Assembly: GCA_051745635.1 (NCBI GenBank)
Contig: JBNJEH010000046.1
Span: forward strand, 1-24,109
Source: Brumimicrobium sp051745635
GTDB lineage: Bacteria > Bacteroidota > Bacteroidia > Flavobacteriales_D > Crocinitomicaceae
DNA: 24,109 nt
Reading direction: 5' to 3'
The translations under genes were made by a program, and so were the position numbers. Shown here piece by piece: positions 6,902 through 14,608 of this stretch. The notes beneath the pieces were generated by a model. That model did no database searches. It was not told where the DNA came from and was given only the letters and a program-made list of their open reading frames with translations. The stretch's first letter is position 1. The number at the start of each line of letters is the position of its first letter.

Positions 6902-7468
6902 TTACTTGATGCGCTCAACATACTCGCCTTTGCGCGTGTCCACTTTGATTTTTTCGCCCGTATCAATAAATAACGGAACGCGTATCTCTGCCCCCGTATC
7001 AATAGTAGCTGGTTTGAGCGTATTGGTCGCAGTATCTCCTTTTATTCCCGGCTCCGTGTAAGTAATTTCCGCTTCGATGTGCATGGGAAGATCGACCAAT
7101 AAAGGGTTTTCTTCTTCAGCGTGGAACGTAATGTCACACACCATGCCTTCTCGCAAATATTGGGGTTGATCGACCAGATTTTTGGGAATCATCACTTGTT
7201 CGAAGGTTTCGGTGTGCATGAAATGATAACCTACGCCTTCTTCTTCGTAAAGATACTGATAAGGCCGCTTTTCGATACGAACAACGTCGATTTTGTGTCC
7301 CGCTGAAAACGTGTGATCCAATACTTTTCCGGTTTCAATTTCGCGCATTTTCGTTCGCACAAATGCAGGACCTTTTCCCGGTTTAACGTGTTGAAATTCG
7401 ATGATGGACATGAGTTTGCCATTGAGTTCGAGGCACAGTCCGTTTTTAATATCTGATGTTGTTGCCAT
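6902..7468 (-). CDS. efp: Translation elongation factor P
   Basis: 188 residues, the full usual length. EF-P binds between the P and E sites of the ribosome and relieves stalling at consecutive prolines. Domain I (about 1-63) has the diagnostic loop KPGKGPAFVRTK. Lys32 at its tip is the residue that many bacteria modify; it is Lys rather than the Arg used by the rhamnosylation (EarP) type. Domains II and III follow, with YLYEEEGVGYHFMHTETFEQ and a C-terminal part containing YTEPGIKGDTATNTLKPATIDTGAEIRVPLFI, the EF-P signature region. It starts an apparent operon with two alpha/beta hydrolase genes downstream. A TATATTTG promoter element lies 21 nt upstream. Confidence 0.98.
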   Translation of the reverse strand: MATTSDIKNGLCLELNGKLMSIIEFQHVKPGKGPAFVRTKMREIETGKVLDHTFSAGHKIDVVRIEKRPYQYLYEEEGVGYHFMHTETFEQVMIPKNLVDQPQYLREGMVCDITFHAEEENPLLVDLPMHIEAEITYTEPGIKGDTATNTLKPATIDTGAEIRVPLFIDTGEKIKVDTRKGEYVERIK

Positions 7469-7488
7469 AGTTTCTTTTTAGTGAGGTT

Positions 7489-7496
7489 CAAATATA
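7489..7496 (-). promoter_or_regulatory. Candidate -7 element of the efp promoter (TATATTTG)
   Basis: On the minus strand TATATTTG is an exact fit to TAnnTTTG, 20 nt before the efp ATG, which leaves a short leader. There is no clear TTTG at the -33 position. It supports efp having its own start rather than reading only from ccoI. Confidence 0.45.
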
Positions 7497-7571
7497 TAAA
7501 GAAAGCGATAAATGGTGATATAGAAATGGATAGTATCCTCAGAATTTGATCAATATTGCGCTGCAGAGTGT

Positions 7572-9908
7572 TTAAATTCGTTTGAATTGAATTAAACCTG
7601 TACTGAGAAATACAATGGTAATTGAACTCAAAGGCATGAGTATGGCTGCGAAAAGCGGCGTCACATACCCCATGAAGGCAAAGCTGATCCCCACCGCATT
7701 GTAGAGCAGTGAGAAATAAAGGCACACTTGCAATGCGCGTTCTGCAAACCTCCCGAATGCGAGGAATTGTGGTAAAACATGTATTTTCTTTCCTTTGATG
7801 ATGGCATCGCACTTCGGAGTGAATCGGAATTCGTCTTCTGCAACGCTCACGCCCAGGTCGGCCGTTTCCAGCGCCCCCGTGTCATTGAGTCCGTCACCCA
7901 CGAAGAGCACCCGCTCTCCTTTGTCTTTTAAGTGCTGGATGAAGGTGCTTTTTTCGTCCGGATGCATCGAAAAATGCATATCGATGAGGGGAGCTACGGT
8001 TTCAAATAACTGTGCATCTGTTTCGCGATCCCCGGAGAGCAAAGTGAGACGATAGCGACTGGACAACGTTTTTATCGTGGATAGGATATTTGTTCTCAAC
8101 TCAGATTGAAAGGAGAAAAAGCCCATGATTTGATCGTTGATTTTTAAATAGCTCCCGCTTTCTTTTGTTGGTTCAGCACCTACAAAACTGGCATTTCCGA
8201 TGGCAATCGTATCGCCATTTTCAGTTACTCCTGAGATCCCGCTGCCTTTTTCTTCTGTGAATGAAGTGATCGGTGCTACGCGTTCTGCTTTTTCGAGAAG
8301 ATAACTCGCGATACTTTTGGAATAGGGATGTGTTGATTGTCTCGCCAATTCTAGTACGGCAGGCATCAATGATGTAAATTCACTTCCCGTATATTGAACA
8401 CCTTCCAGTCGATCGCGTGTCAGGGTTCCCGTTTTATCGAATACGATGTGATCAATCGATGCCAGCGATTGAATGTGACTGCTGTTTTTAAAGTAGAAGC
8501 CGTTTCTGCCGAGTTTTCGTAGTGTATTTCCGTACACAAATGGAAAGGACAGCGCCAGGGCGCAAGGGCAGGCTACTACTAAAATAGCTGTCACGATGTC
8601 GACGATCTGCGCAGGATCTATAAAAGCCCATACGTTGCTGGCGGCAGCGGCGAGCATTCCCACTCCGATCAAAAAATATTTGCTCAGTAAATTTTCGCGG
8701 TTTTCTATGAGGCGCCGGGTCGGTTGATCGGCCTGATTCCAGATACTGGCAAATTTACTTTGATTTGTCGTCGACAACACTTTGATGAGCACTGCTGTAC
8801 CAATTAATTTCGAACCGGCATAGATGCGATCGCCTTTAGAAAGGGTGACGAGTTCAGATTCTCCCGTAATAAAACTCGTATCGATAACGGCGCGTTCAGC
8901 CATTAATGTTCCATCGCAGGGAATGATTTCCTCATTAAACACCCGTATGACGTTTTCTTTTTCCAGTGCATCGATTTGTACAATTTCGTCTTCCTGTTCC
9001 GTTTTTACGCGGTGTACGCCGAGTGGGAAATAGGCTTTAGGATCGTTATCAAAAGACAGGCTGCGATAGGTACGCGACTGAAACCATTTACCAATAAGGA
9101 GGAAAAACACAAACCCCGTGAAGGAATCGAAATATCCAGCACCTTCCATCTGGATCACGGTTACTGCGCTTTTGGTGAAAAGTACTAAAATGCCGAGCGC
9201 AATGGGAATATCTAAATTTAACTGTCCCGTTCGTATGGCGTGATACGCAGATTTCAGATAGCTCTGCGCCGCATAGACCAATACGGGTATCGCCACGAGC
9301 AAAGATAAATACGCTGAAAAATTTCTAAACGGTTCGAATGAGTCATCAATTCCGAGGTATTCGGGAAAGGTCCACAACATTACGCTGCCAAAGGCAAAAC
9401 CGGCAACGCCGAGCTGGAGAAGCAAGCTTTTATCGTATTGATTGCGCTGATTTTCTTTTTTTCGGAGTTCCGGACGATAACCGATGCTGCTCAATAACGC
9501 TGCAACGGCTGATAACTGTCGTTCCTTTTCTACCGTTAGTGTCAGGGTTCTTGCTGTAAAATTCGCTTCACTGTCGATGATTTTAGCATCTAATTTTTGC
9601 AGGTGTTCGAGCAAATAGATACAAGAACTGCAGTGAATGGCGGGCAGGAAGAAGGTGACCCGGTAGATTTTGTCGTTTTGAAAACTGACAAAGTCTTCGA
9701 ATATTTCGGGAACGTCGAGGGCTGCGAATTTTGACTTTTGCGCATCGTCTGGTTTTACGCCGCTTTTTTCATTGATTGCATAGAATTGATCGAGTCCGTT
9801 TTCGTCGAGAATGTCGTATACCGTAAGGCATCCATTACAACAAAAGTTTTTGTTCGCTTTGGTAATGGGTTTTCCGATGATATGATCTCCACAGTGATAA
9901 CACTCCAT
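7572..9908 (-). CDS. ccoI: Copper-translocating P-type ATPase, CcoI/FixI type
   Basis: 778 residues. An inner-membrane P1B ATPase, in this subtype supplying copper for assembly of cbb3 cytochrome oxidase. In order: an N-terminal cysteine-rich metal-binding domain (MECYHCGDH, then CCNGC; Cys3, 6, 23, 24, 27); a heavy-metal-associated domain with AIHCSSC (Cys93, Cys96); TM helices from about 165; the TGES loop (348-351); the transport motif CPC (447-449); phosphorylation site DKTGTLT with Asp491; HP (527-528); GDGLND (671-676); and two final TM helices. The extra N-terminal cysteine domain is typical of CcoI/FixI rather than CopA. It lies 11 nt after hemN. No ccoS or oxidase subunit gene follows here, so those must lie elsewhere. 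The ion (Cu) is inferred from the motifs. Confidence 0.93.
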   Translation of the reverse strand: MECYHCGDHIIGKPITKANKNFCCNGCLTVYDILDENGLDQFYAINEKSGVKPDDAQKSKFAALDVPEIFEDFVSFQNDKIYRVTFFLPAIHCSSCIYLLEHLQKLDAKIIDSEANFTARTLTLTVEKERQLSAVAALLSSIGYRPELRKKENQRNQYDKSLLLQLGVAGFAFGSVMLWTFPEYLGIDDSFEPFRNFSAYLSLLVAIPVLVYAAQSYLKSAYHAIRTGQLNLDIPIALGILVLFTKSAVTVIQMEGAGYFDSFTGFVFFLLIGKWFQSRTYRSLSFDNDPKAYFPLGVHRVKTEQEDEIVQIDALEKENVIRVFNEEIIPCDGTLMAERAVIDTSFITGESELVTLSKGDRIYAGSKLIGTAVLIKVLSTTNQSKFASIWNQADQPTRRLIENRENLLSKYFLIGVGMLAAAASNVWAFIDPAQIVDIVTAILVVACPCALALSFPFVYGNTLRKLGRNGFYFKNSSHIQSLASIDHIVFDKTGTLTRDRLEGVQYTGSEFTSLMPAVLELARQSTHPYSKSIASYLLEKAERVAPITSFTEEKGSGISGVTENGDTIAIGNASFVGAEPTKESGSYLKINDQIMGFFSFQSELRTNILSTIKTLSSRYRLTLLSGDRETDAQLFETVAPLIDMHFSMHPDEKSTFIQHLKDKGERVLFVGDGLNDTGALETADLGVSVAEDEFRFTPKCDAIIKGKKIHVLPQFLAFGRFAERALQVCLYFSLLYNAVGISFAFMGYVTPLFAAILMPLSSITIVFLSTGLIQFKRI

Positions 9909-9919
9909 GCATTTATCTC

Positions 9920-11272
9920 TTAAATCGAACGACTAAAACGCTGTTCCGGCTGTTTCTTGTTGTTGTAAGGGTCGAGTGCCATGCAAATATTCCGAACAAA
10001 TGGCTTTCCCGCCTCCGTAACGATTAATTTCCGGTCGCGCAGGATGAGCAATCCATCCGCTATAAAACTACGAAAAGTGGCATCAAAACGATGGAGTTTT
10101 TCTTCAATAATTGAACCGGGGGGATAGGCGGTTTCGAAATTGCACATCAGATCGAGAATATGTGTTTTCAACGCAGCATCTTCATGGCTGTGAATGTGTC
10201 CTTTATTGATGGGCAGCTGTCCCGATTCGACACTTTCCTGATAGGCTTTGACATCTTTGTTGTTTTGTGCGTAGCCGAAACCATATTCAGAAATGGCCGA
10301 AGCTCCGAGTCCAATCATGCGATCCGTATTACTGGTAGTGTAGCCCATAAAAGTTCGATTGAGCTTTCCAGAGTGCATTGCTCTGGCTAAAGGTTCATGG
10401 GGGAGCGCAAAATGATCAAATCCGATTTCGAGATAACCCGCCTTTAAAAGTGCTTGTTTGGCGGCTTCGTAAAGCGCTCTTTTGTCTTCTGCTTTCGGGA
10501 GGTCATCTTCCGAAAAACCACGTTGCCCCGTACCTTTTACCCAGGGTACGTGTGCATAGGAATAGAGCGAAATCGCATCAGGTCGCAATGACAATGTCAA
10601 ATCAATCGTGCGTTGAATGTCTTCCATGCCCTGGCGCGGTAAACCAAATACCAAGTCGTGACTGATCGTTGTAAACCCCAAATCCCGGGCTGTTTCTGTT
10701 ACTTCTTTCACTTGTTCGTAAGACTGGATGCGATGAATGGCTTTTTGTACATGCGGACTGTAATCCTGAATACCAAAACTCACCCGTCGAAATCCGAGTT
10801 GGTGAAGTGTCTCGATTTGTTCCTTTGTTGTGTGGTTAGGATGCCCTTCAAAGCTATACAAGCCCTCTTTAACCTTGTTTTTCATTATCGGTGATAAGAG
10901 TCGGTGAAGCTCTTTTGCACTAAAAAATGTGGGAGTACCTCCTCCGAGGTGTACTTCACTTACAGTTATCGGTGCTCCATTCAACTGATTATAGGTACCC
11001 CATTCTTTTAGCAGGCTGTCAATATAAGGAGTTTCTACGCTGTGGCGTTTAGTGATGTATTTGTGACAACCGCAGAAAGTACAAAGGCTTTCGCAAAAGG
11101 GTAAATGTATATAAACGCTCGTGCTGTGAGCTTTTTTTCGCTCTTTTTCGAGGAATTTGTCCGTGAACTCCTCAGGTGTAAAAGTTTTTCTGTTCCAGTC
11201 GAGAATTGTTGGGTATGAGGTGTACCTCGGACTGGCGATATTGTACTTTTCGATCACTTTTTTACTCAGCAT
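9920..11272 (-). CDS. hemN: Oxygen-independent coproporphyrinogen III dehydrogenase
   Basis: 450 residues from ATG 11270-11272; a GTG codon directly before it is a less likely start. A radical SAM enzyme that decarboxylates coproporphyrinogen III to protoporphyrinogen IX without oxygen, in haem synthesis. HemN hallmarks: the N-terminal segment YNIASPRYTSYPT; the cluster motif CxxxCxxCxC (CESLCTFCGC; Cys60, 64, 67, 69); HLGGGTPTFFS; SFGIQD; and FMGYTTSNTDRMIGLGASAISE, which is characteristic of HemN itself rather than HemW. The HemN C-terminal domain follows. It is 11 nt upstream of ccoI, fitting a shared role in low-oxygen respiration. No clear FNR palindrome lies upstream; instead an inverted repeat abuts the start codon. 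Confidence 0.96.
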   Translation of the reverse strand: MLSKKVIEKYNIASPRYTSYPTILDWNRKTFTPEEFTDKFLEKERKKAHSTSVYIHLPFCESLCTFCGCHKYITKRHSVETPYIDSLLKEWGTYNQLNGAPITVSEVHLGGGTPTFFSAKELHRLLSPIMKNKVKEGLYSFEGHPNHTTKEQIETLHQLGFRRVSFGIQDYSPHVQKAIHRIQSYEQVKEVTETARDLGFTTISHDLVFGLPRQGMEDIQRTIDLTLSLRPDAISLYSYAHVPWVKGTGQRGFSEDDLPKAEDKRALYEAAKQALLKAGYLEIGFDHFALPHEPLARAMHSGKLNRTFMGYTTSNTDRMIGLGASAISEYGFGYAQNNKDVKAYQESVESGQLPINKGHIHSHEDAALKTHILDLMCNFETAYPPGSIIEEKLHRFDATFRSFIADGLLILRDRKLIVTEAGKPFVRNICMALDPYNNKKQPEQRFSRSI

Positions 11273-11275
11273 CAC

Positions 11276-11325
11276 TTCTCATTTATGGCAAATATCGCAA
11301 CGGAAGGACGACCAGTAAATGAGAA
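11276..11325 (-). promoter_or_regulatory. Inverted repeat abutting the hemN start codon
   Basis: TTCTCATTTA (11276-11285) and TAAATGAGAA (11316-11325) are perfect 10-bp arms separated by 30 nt. With a 2-nt bulge the pairing extends to ACTT/AAGT. In the hemN message the 3' arm would end only 3 nt before the ATG, where it could hide the initiation region. It could equally be an end signal for the upstream channel gene, but no T-run follows. Confidence 0.4.
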
Positions 11326-11382
11326 AAGTCAGTTTTGAAGGTGTTTATGCTCACAGAAGAGAAGAAAACCCGGATTTTATCA

Positions 11383-12273
11383 TTACTCGCGGCGTTCAGA
11401 GAGCATGGTGTTGAGTTTTTCACCTCCTTTAATACCAAAATCCAAGGTTCGAATAGGGAATGGGATCATGATATCGTTGGCATCGTAGGCTTTTTTGATG
11501 GCAATTATCGCTTCACTTTGTGCTTTTAAAAAGTTCAGTTCAGAAGAAAATTCGACCCAGATCATAATAGTGAAATTGATGCTGCTGTCACCATAGGCAT
11601 GGAAAACGAGCGTCGTTTCTTTGTCTTTAATTCGACCTGGAACATTTTCAACTGCATCGACAGTTATGGAGCGCACGCGCTCTAGATCTTCACCATAGGA
11701 AATGCCCACTTCGAGATCAATTCGTTTTTGACCATAAGCTGAATCATTGATCAGGGCATTCTGAAACAATTCTTTATTGGGAATGATAATCTGTTGGCCC
11801 TGGAAAGATATGATTTCTGTCGTGCGAATATTGATGTGCCGCACAATTCCACGGTGATTGATACTTTCGATAACATCACCGACTTTAAAGGGTCGTTTGG
11901 CAGCCATAAGGAATCCGGAAATAAAATTAGTAGCGATATCCTGAAAAGCAAATCCGAGCGCTAAACCAATGATACCAGCACCTGCAAGCAGCGATGTAAC
12001 GGTTTTTTCCAGGTTGAGAACACTTAAAGCAACGAATGTACCGACGGTAATTGCCAGGATGTACGTTATTTTAACGAGCAGAACACTCAGCGATTCGTTG
12101 TCAATCGTGCGTTCCAGAATTTTATGAACTAATTTCCGGAGTAATTTTGCCAGAAAGTAAAAGATGAGCAATGCCAATACGGCCAATATAAAATTGGGCA
12201 GCATACTCACAAAGTTTTCGGACCAATGGGTCACTTTTTCTACGACGAGGTCATAATATTTTGTCAAATCCAT
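11383..12273 (-). CDS. Small-conductance mechanosensitive channel (MscS family)
   Basis: 296 residues, close to E. coli MscS. It forms inner-membrane channels that open on membrane tension during osmotic downshock. TM1 is about 26-45, TM2 about 64-86, and TM3 carries the pore-lining Gly/Ala pattern SLLAGAGIIGLALGFAFQDIATNFISG (94-120). The beta domain follows with RPFKVGDVIESINHRGIVRHINIRTTEI and IIIPNKELFQNALIN, the MscS signature, then the alpha-beta C-terminal domain to about 280. It lies 37 nt downstream of oxyR on the same strand and may be co-transcribed with it. hemN follows after 110 nt. No extra sensor domains. Confidence 0.95.
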   Translation of the reverse strand: MDLTKYYDLVVEKVTHWSENFVSMLPNFILAVLALLIFYFLAKLLRKLVHKILERTIDNESLSVLLVKITYILAITVGTFVALSVLNLEKTVTSLLAGAGIIGLALGFAFQDIATNFISGFLMAAKRPFKVGDVIESINHRGIVRHINIRTTEIISFQGQQIIIPNKELFQNALINDSAYGQKRIDLEVGISYGEDLERVRSITVDAVENVPGRIKDKETTLVFHAYGDSSINFTIMIWVEFSSELNFLKAQSEAIIAIKKAYDANDIMIPFPIRTLDFGIKGGEKLNTMLSERRE

Positions 12274-12310
12274 CTGTCAGTAATTATTAAGTTTAAAAAT
12301 AAAGTTATTT

Positions 12311-13231
12311 CTAATCCCACGGCAATAATTCTGTGTGTTTTTTGTGGAGGTCGTTGTTCGCTTTATTCCGCTGTATGACTCGCATAATATTATTTAAATA
12401 GGATTTCTTTGTGTTTCGCGACAAGTGTACACCAACAATTTGACGAATGGGAATGTGGTGTTTCACGGTTTTAAAGTAATCGCGTTGTTGAGAGAGGTAA
12501 GGTAAATAATTTTTGGGCACTAACGTGTAACCACCTTCGAGTTCTACCATTTTGAGAAGGATGTTCAGACTTCCTCCCTGATAACTCCATTCGTTTTTTT
12601 GAGGTGTTTCCAAGTTACAAAAATTAATCATTTGTGTACGCAGACAATTTCCTTCGCTCAACAACCAGGGGCGCAATTGATTCAGTTGATCCTGGGTGAG
12701 TGTTTTTGTCGCTGGATCTGGGTTATATACGAGGATCTCCTCATTGAATAAAACTTGACTATGCATATCAACATCGCTCAACGGTCCTGCCATAATCCCC
12801 ATATCAATTTCTTTTTTGTCTATGGCGTCTAACAGGGAGGTGGACTTGAGTTCAATGATGTCGAGTTGAATATCTCCCATTTCGCGCTGCCATTTCGCAT
12901 AGAGTTCTGGTACCAAATAACCCGCAATCGTGGGGATGATACCCAATCTTACTTCCGCTTTGTAATTGCCCTTAGTTTGTTCAATTTTATCGTTCAGCGC
13001 ATTATAGGAAGCTTCCATTTCTTGTAAAAAAGGCAGTATCTCGCTGCCAAAATGAGTGAGCGACAGCGGCTGCGTATCGCGATTAAAAATTGCACTTCCC
13101 AATGCCTCTTCTGCCTTTTTAATCTGCATAGAAAGGGTGGGTTGCGTCACAAAACAAGCGTTGGATGCTCTTTGAAAGTTTTTGTGCTCCAGAAGACTAA
13201 GTATATACCGAACTTGTGCAGGTGAAATCAT
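12311..13231 (-). CDS. oxyR: LysR-type peroxide sensor OxyR
   Basis: 306 residues. A transcription regulator activated when peroxide forms an internal disulfide. The N-terminal helix-turn-helix is typical of LysR proteins (MISPAQVRYILSLLEHKNFQRAS, FVTQPTLSMQIKKAEEALG, LTHFG). The effector domain begins at about 92 and has SEGNCLRTQMINFC: Cys196 and Cys205, spaced nine residues as in E. coli OxyR Cys199/Cys208, with the conserved CLRxQ. This makes OxyR much more likely than a generic LysR protein. It is divergent from a peroxiredoxin-thioredoxin operon, the classic arrangement for an OxyR target, with a 152-bp shared region holding palindromes and facing promoters. Autoregulation is likely but inferred. 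Confidence 0.93.
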   Translation of the reverse strand: MISPAQVRYILSLLEHKNFQRASNACFVTQPTLSMQIKKAEEALGSAIFNRDTQPLSLTHFGSEILPFLQEMEASYNALNDKIEQTKGNYKAEVRLGIIPTIAGYLVPELYAKWQREMGDIQLDIIELKSTSLLDAIDKKEIDMGIMAGPLSDVDMHSQVLFNEEILVYNPDPATKTLTQDQLNQLRPWLLSEGNCLRTQMINFCNLETPQKNEWSYQGGSLNILLKMVELEGGYTLVPKNYLPYLSQQRDYFKTVKHHIPIRQIVGVHLSRNTKKSYLNNIMRVIQRNKANNDLHKKHTELLPWD

Positions 13232-13248
13232 TATAGATAAAATTTATT

Positions 13249-13256
13249 CAAATATA
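13249..13256 (-). promoter_or_regulatory. Candidate oxyR promoter -7 element (TATATTTG)
   Basis: On the minus strand TATATTTG matches TAnnTTTG exactly, 17 nt before the oxyR ATG. The upstream DNA that would carry the -33 contact runs into the palindrome at 13269-13286, so a protein bound there could repress oxyR. Confidence 0.5.
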
Positions 13257-13268
13257 AGAATTATTGAT

Positions 13269-13286
13269 TATACTTATAGCTGTATA
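13269..13286. promoter_or_regulatory. Candidate OxyR operator
   Basis: TATAC (13269-13273) and GTATA (13282-13286) form an inverted repeat with an 8-bp centre containing TTATAGCT. ATAG tetramers recur at 13276 and 13284, in keeping with the ATAG/CTAT half-sites of OxyR sites. It lies between the two outward-facing TAnnTTTG elements and just upstream of the peroxiredoxin promoter, where an activator would be expected. Confidence 0.45.
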
Positions 13287-13291
13287 GGGCG

Positions 13292-13299
13292 TATATTTG
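13292..13299 (+). promoter_or_regulatory. Promoter -7 element of the peroxiredoxin operon (TATATTTG)
   Basis: TATATTTG matches TAnnTTTG exactly. The position 19 nt upstream, where TTTG would be expected, holds only AT-rich DNA and overlaps the palindrome at 13269-13286. That is consistent with a promoter needing an activator. The leader to the ATG at 13384 would be about 80 nt. Confidence 0.55.
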
Positions 13300-13383
13300 T
13301 ACTGTGAAAACAGCGCAAAAATTGTGTTGTGAGTAAAAAGAAATAATTATTTTAGTAAACAATTAAATTTAAAACAGATTAAC

Positions 13384-14022
13384 ATGGCATTAGTAGGAAA
13401 AAAATTCCCGAGCATTGAAGTAGATGCGATGAACGAAATGGGAGACACGTTCAAATTAAACATTTTGGAAGAAGCAAAGAAAAACAAAAAGAAAGTTGTT
13501 TTATTCTGGTACCCAAAAGATTTTACGTTTGTTTGTCCAACTGAGTTGCACGCTTTTCAGGAGATGGTAGAAGAGTTCGAAAAGCGAAATACAATGGTCG
13601 TAGGAGCTTCATGTGACACGCCAGAAGTACACTTTGCCTGGTTGAACACTCCAAAAGATGACGGTGGGATAGAAGGTGTAAAATATCCGATTTTGGCTGA
13701 TTCTAACCGCAATTTGGCGAACATGTTGCGCATTTTGGATATTCAATCAGAAGAGTACAATGAAGAAACAGATTCTTTCATTTATGAGGGAGATAATGTT
13801 ACATTCCGCGCGACGTATTTGATCGATGAGGAAGGCACAGTATTTCACGAAGGAGTGAATCACATGCCACTCGGTCGAAATGTCAATGAATTTATCCGCT
13901 TGATCGATGCTTACACGCACGTTCAGAAGAATGGAGAAGTATGTCCGGCTAACTGGGAAGAAGGAAAAACAGCAATGGATGCTTCTCGCGACGGAGTAGC
14001 AGACTATTTAAAATCAAACTAA
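13384..14022 (+). CDS. Typical 2-Cys peroxiredoxin (AhpC/Prx1 type)
   Basis: 212 residues. It reduces hydrogen peroxide and organic peroxides in the cytoplasm using thiol donors. The peroxidatic site DFTFVCPTELHAFQ gives Cys51, with Pro/Thr of the PxxxTxxC-type pocket (YPKDFTFVC). The resolving cysteine is Cys187 in GEVCPANW, the typical 2-Cys position, and GASCDTPEVHFAW and FRATYLIDEEGTV are family-typical. It heads a three-gene operon: the thioredoxin gene starts 2 nt after its stop and is the natural reductant. Divergence from oxyR and the palindrome upstream indicate peroxide induction. No AhpF flavoprotein is encoded nearby, which supports thioredoxin as its partner. Confidence 0.96.
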   Translation: MALVGKKFPSIEVDAMNEMGDTFKLNILEEAKKNKKKVVLFWYPKDFTFVCPTELHAFQEMVEEFEKRNTMVVGASCDTPEVHFAWLNTPKDDGGIEGVKYPILADSNRNLANMLRILDIQSEEYNEETDSFIYEGDNVTFRATYLIDEEGTVFHEGVNHMPLGRNVNEFIRLIDAYTHVQKNGEVCPANWEEGKTAMDASRDGVADYLKSN

Positions 14023-14024
14023 TT

Positions 14025-14342
14025 ATGGCTTTTGAAGAGTTAAAAACAGATACTTTGCAGGAAGTAGTGAGCAGTAATGATACCGTCCTCGTGCAGTATG
14101 CAGCGGGGTGGTGTGGGAATTGCCGCATCATGAAACCAAAATTCAGAAAGTTTTCTGAAGATCATGAAGATGCAAAGTTTATTGTGATTGACGCCGAAAA
14201 GAATCCGGAATCGCGCAAGTTGGCGAAGGTTGACAATTTACCGACTTTTGCTGCTTTCCGCAAGGGAGAATTGGTTGATCAAACACAAACAAATAAAACA
14301 GAAGTATTAAAAGCATTTATCGATGAGGTTACCAGTAATTAA
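14025..14342 (+). CDS. Thioredoxin-family protein
   Basis: 105 residues, a complete single thioredoxin domain without signal peptide, so cytoplasmic. The active site is WCGNC (Cys30, Cys33); the usual thioredoxin sequence is WCGPC, so the residue that tunes redox potential is Asn instead of Pro. The cis-proline loop is NLPTFAAF. It begins 2 nt after the peroxiredoxin stop, and its own 3' end overlaps the next gene by 20 bp, so the three genes are one unit. The likely role is reducing the adjacent peroxiredoxin; this is inferred from context. Confidence 0.95.
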   Translation: MAFEELKTDTLQEVVSSNDTVLVQYAAGWCGNCRIMKPKFRKFSEDHEDAKFIVIDAEKNPESRKLAKVDNLPTFAAFRKGELVDQTQTNKTEVLKAFIDEVTSN

Positions 14343-14583
14343 GCACATATCTAATTTTATTGAGGAAAACGATGAGGATTTCATCAACGAAACCCTCGAA
14401 ACGCTTGAGCATTTGACGGAATCATCTGCAATGAAAGATGAAGAACTCGATGTGATAGGGGAGTTGATCTCAAACATGTATGGTGCCATAGAGGTCAATA
14501 AAATGATGCGCGATGAAGGACTCTCACAGAAAGAGGCCGCAAAGCGCTTCATGGATCGCGTACTGGGATCAATCGATAAATAA
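14323..14583 (+). CDS. Small acidic helical protein, DUF6952-type
   Basis: 86 residues, acidic and wholly helical, with no cysteine. Distinct segments are MRLPVIKHISNFIEEND, a Glu/Asp-rich middle, and GLSQKEAAKRFMDRVLGSI at the end. As I recall, Bacteroidota peroxiredoxin-thioredoxin operons carry a third gene of this kind, annotated DUF6952, with no known function. Its start overlaps the thioredoxin gene by 20 bp, implying coupled translation, and a strong terminator follows 25 nt after its stop. A role as adaptor or chaperone in the peroxide defence operon is plausible but not shown. Confidence 0.85.
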   Translation: MRLPVIKHISNFIEENDEDFINETLETLEHLTESSAMKDEELDVIGELISNMYGAIEVNKMMRDEGLSQKEAAKRFMDRVLGSIDK

Positions 14584-14608
14584 CTTTGAACCACTTTCAA
14601 CTTCACTG

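Noticed and set aside
7231..7812. A 193-codon minus-strand frame across the efp/ccoI junction
   Set aside because: It overlaps both real genes in another frame. Its middle, hydrophobic part in the gap was tested as a CcoS candidate but has neither a start nor the CcoS pattern.
11276..11382. FNR/ANR box (TTGAT-N4-ATCAA) controlling hemN
   Set aside because: No such palindrome is present; only the inverted repeat reported above was found.
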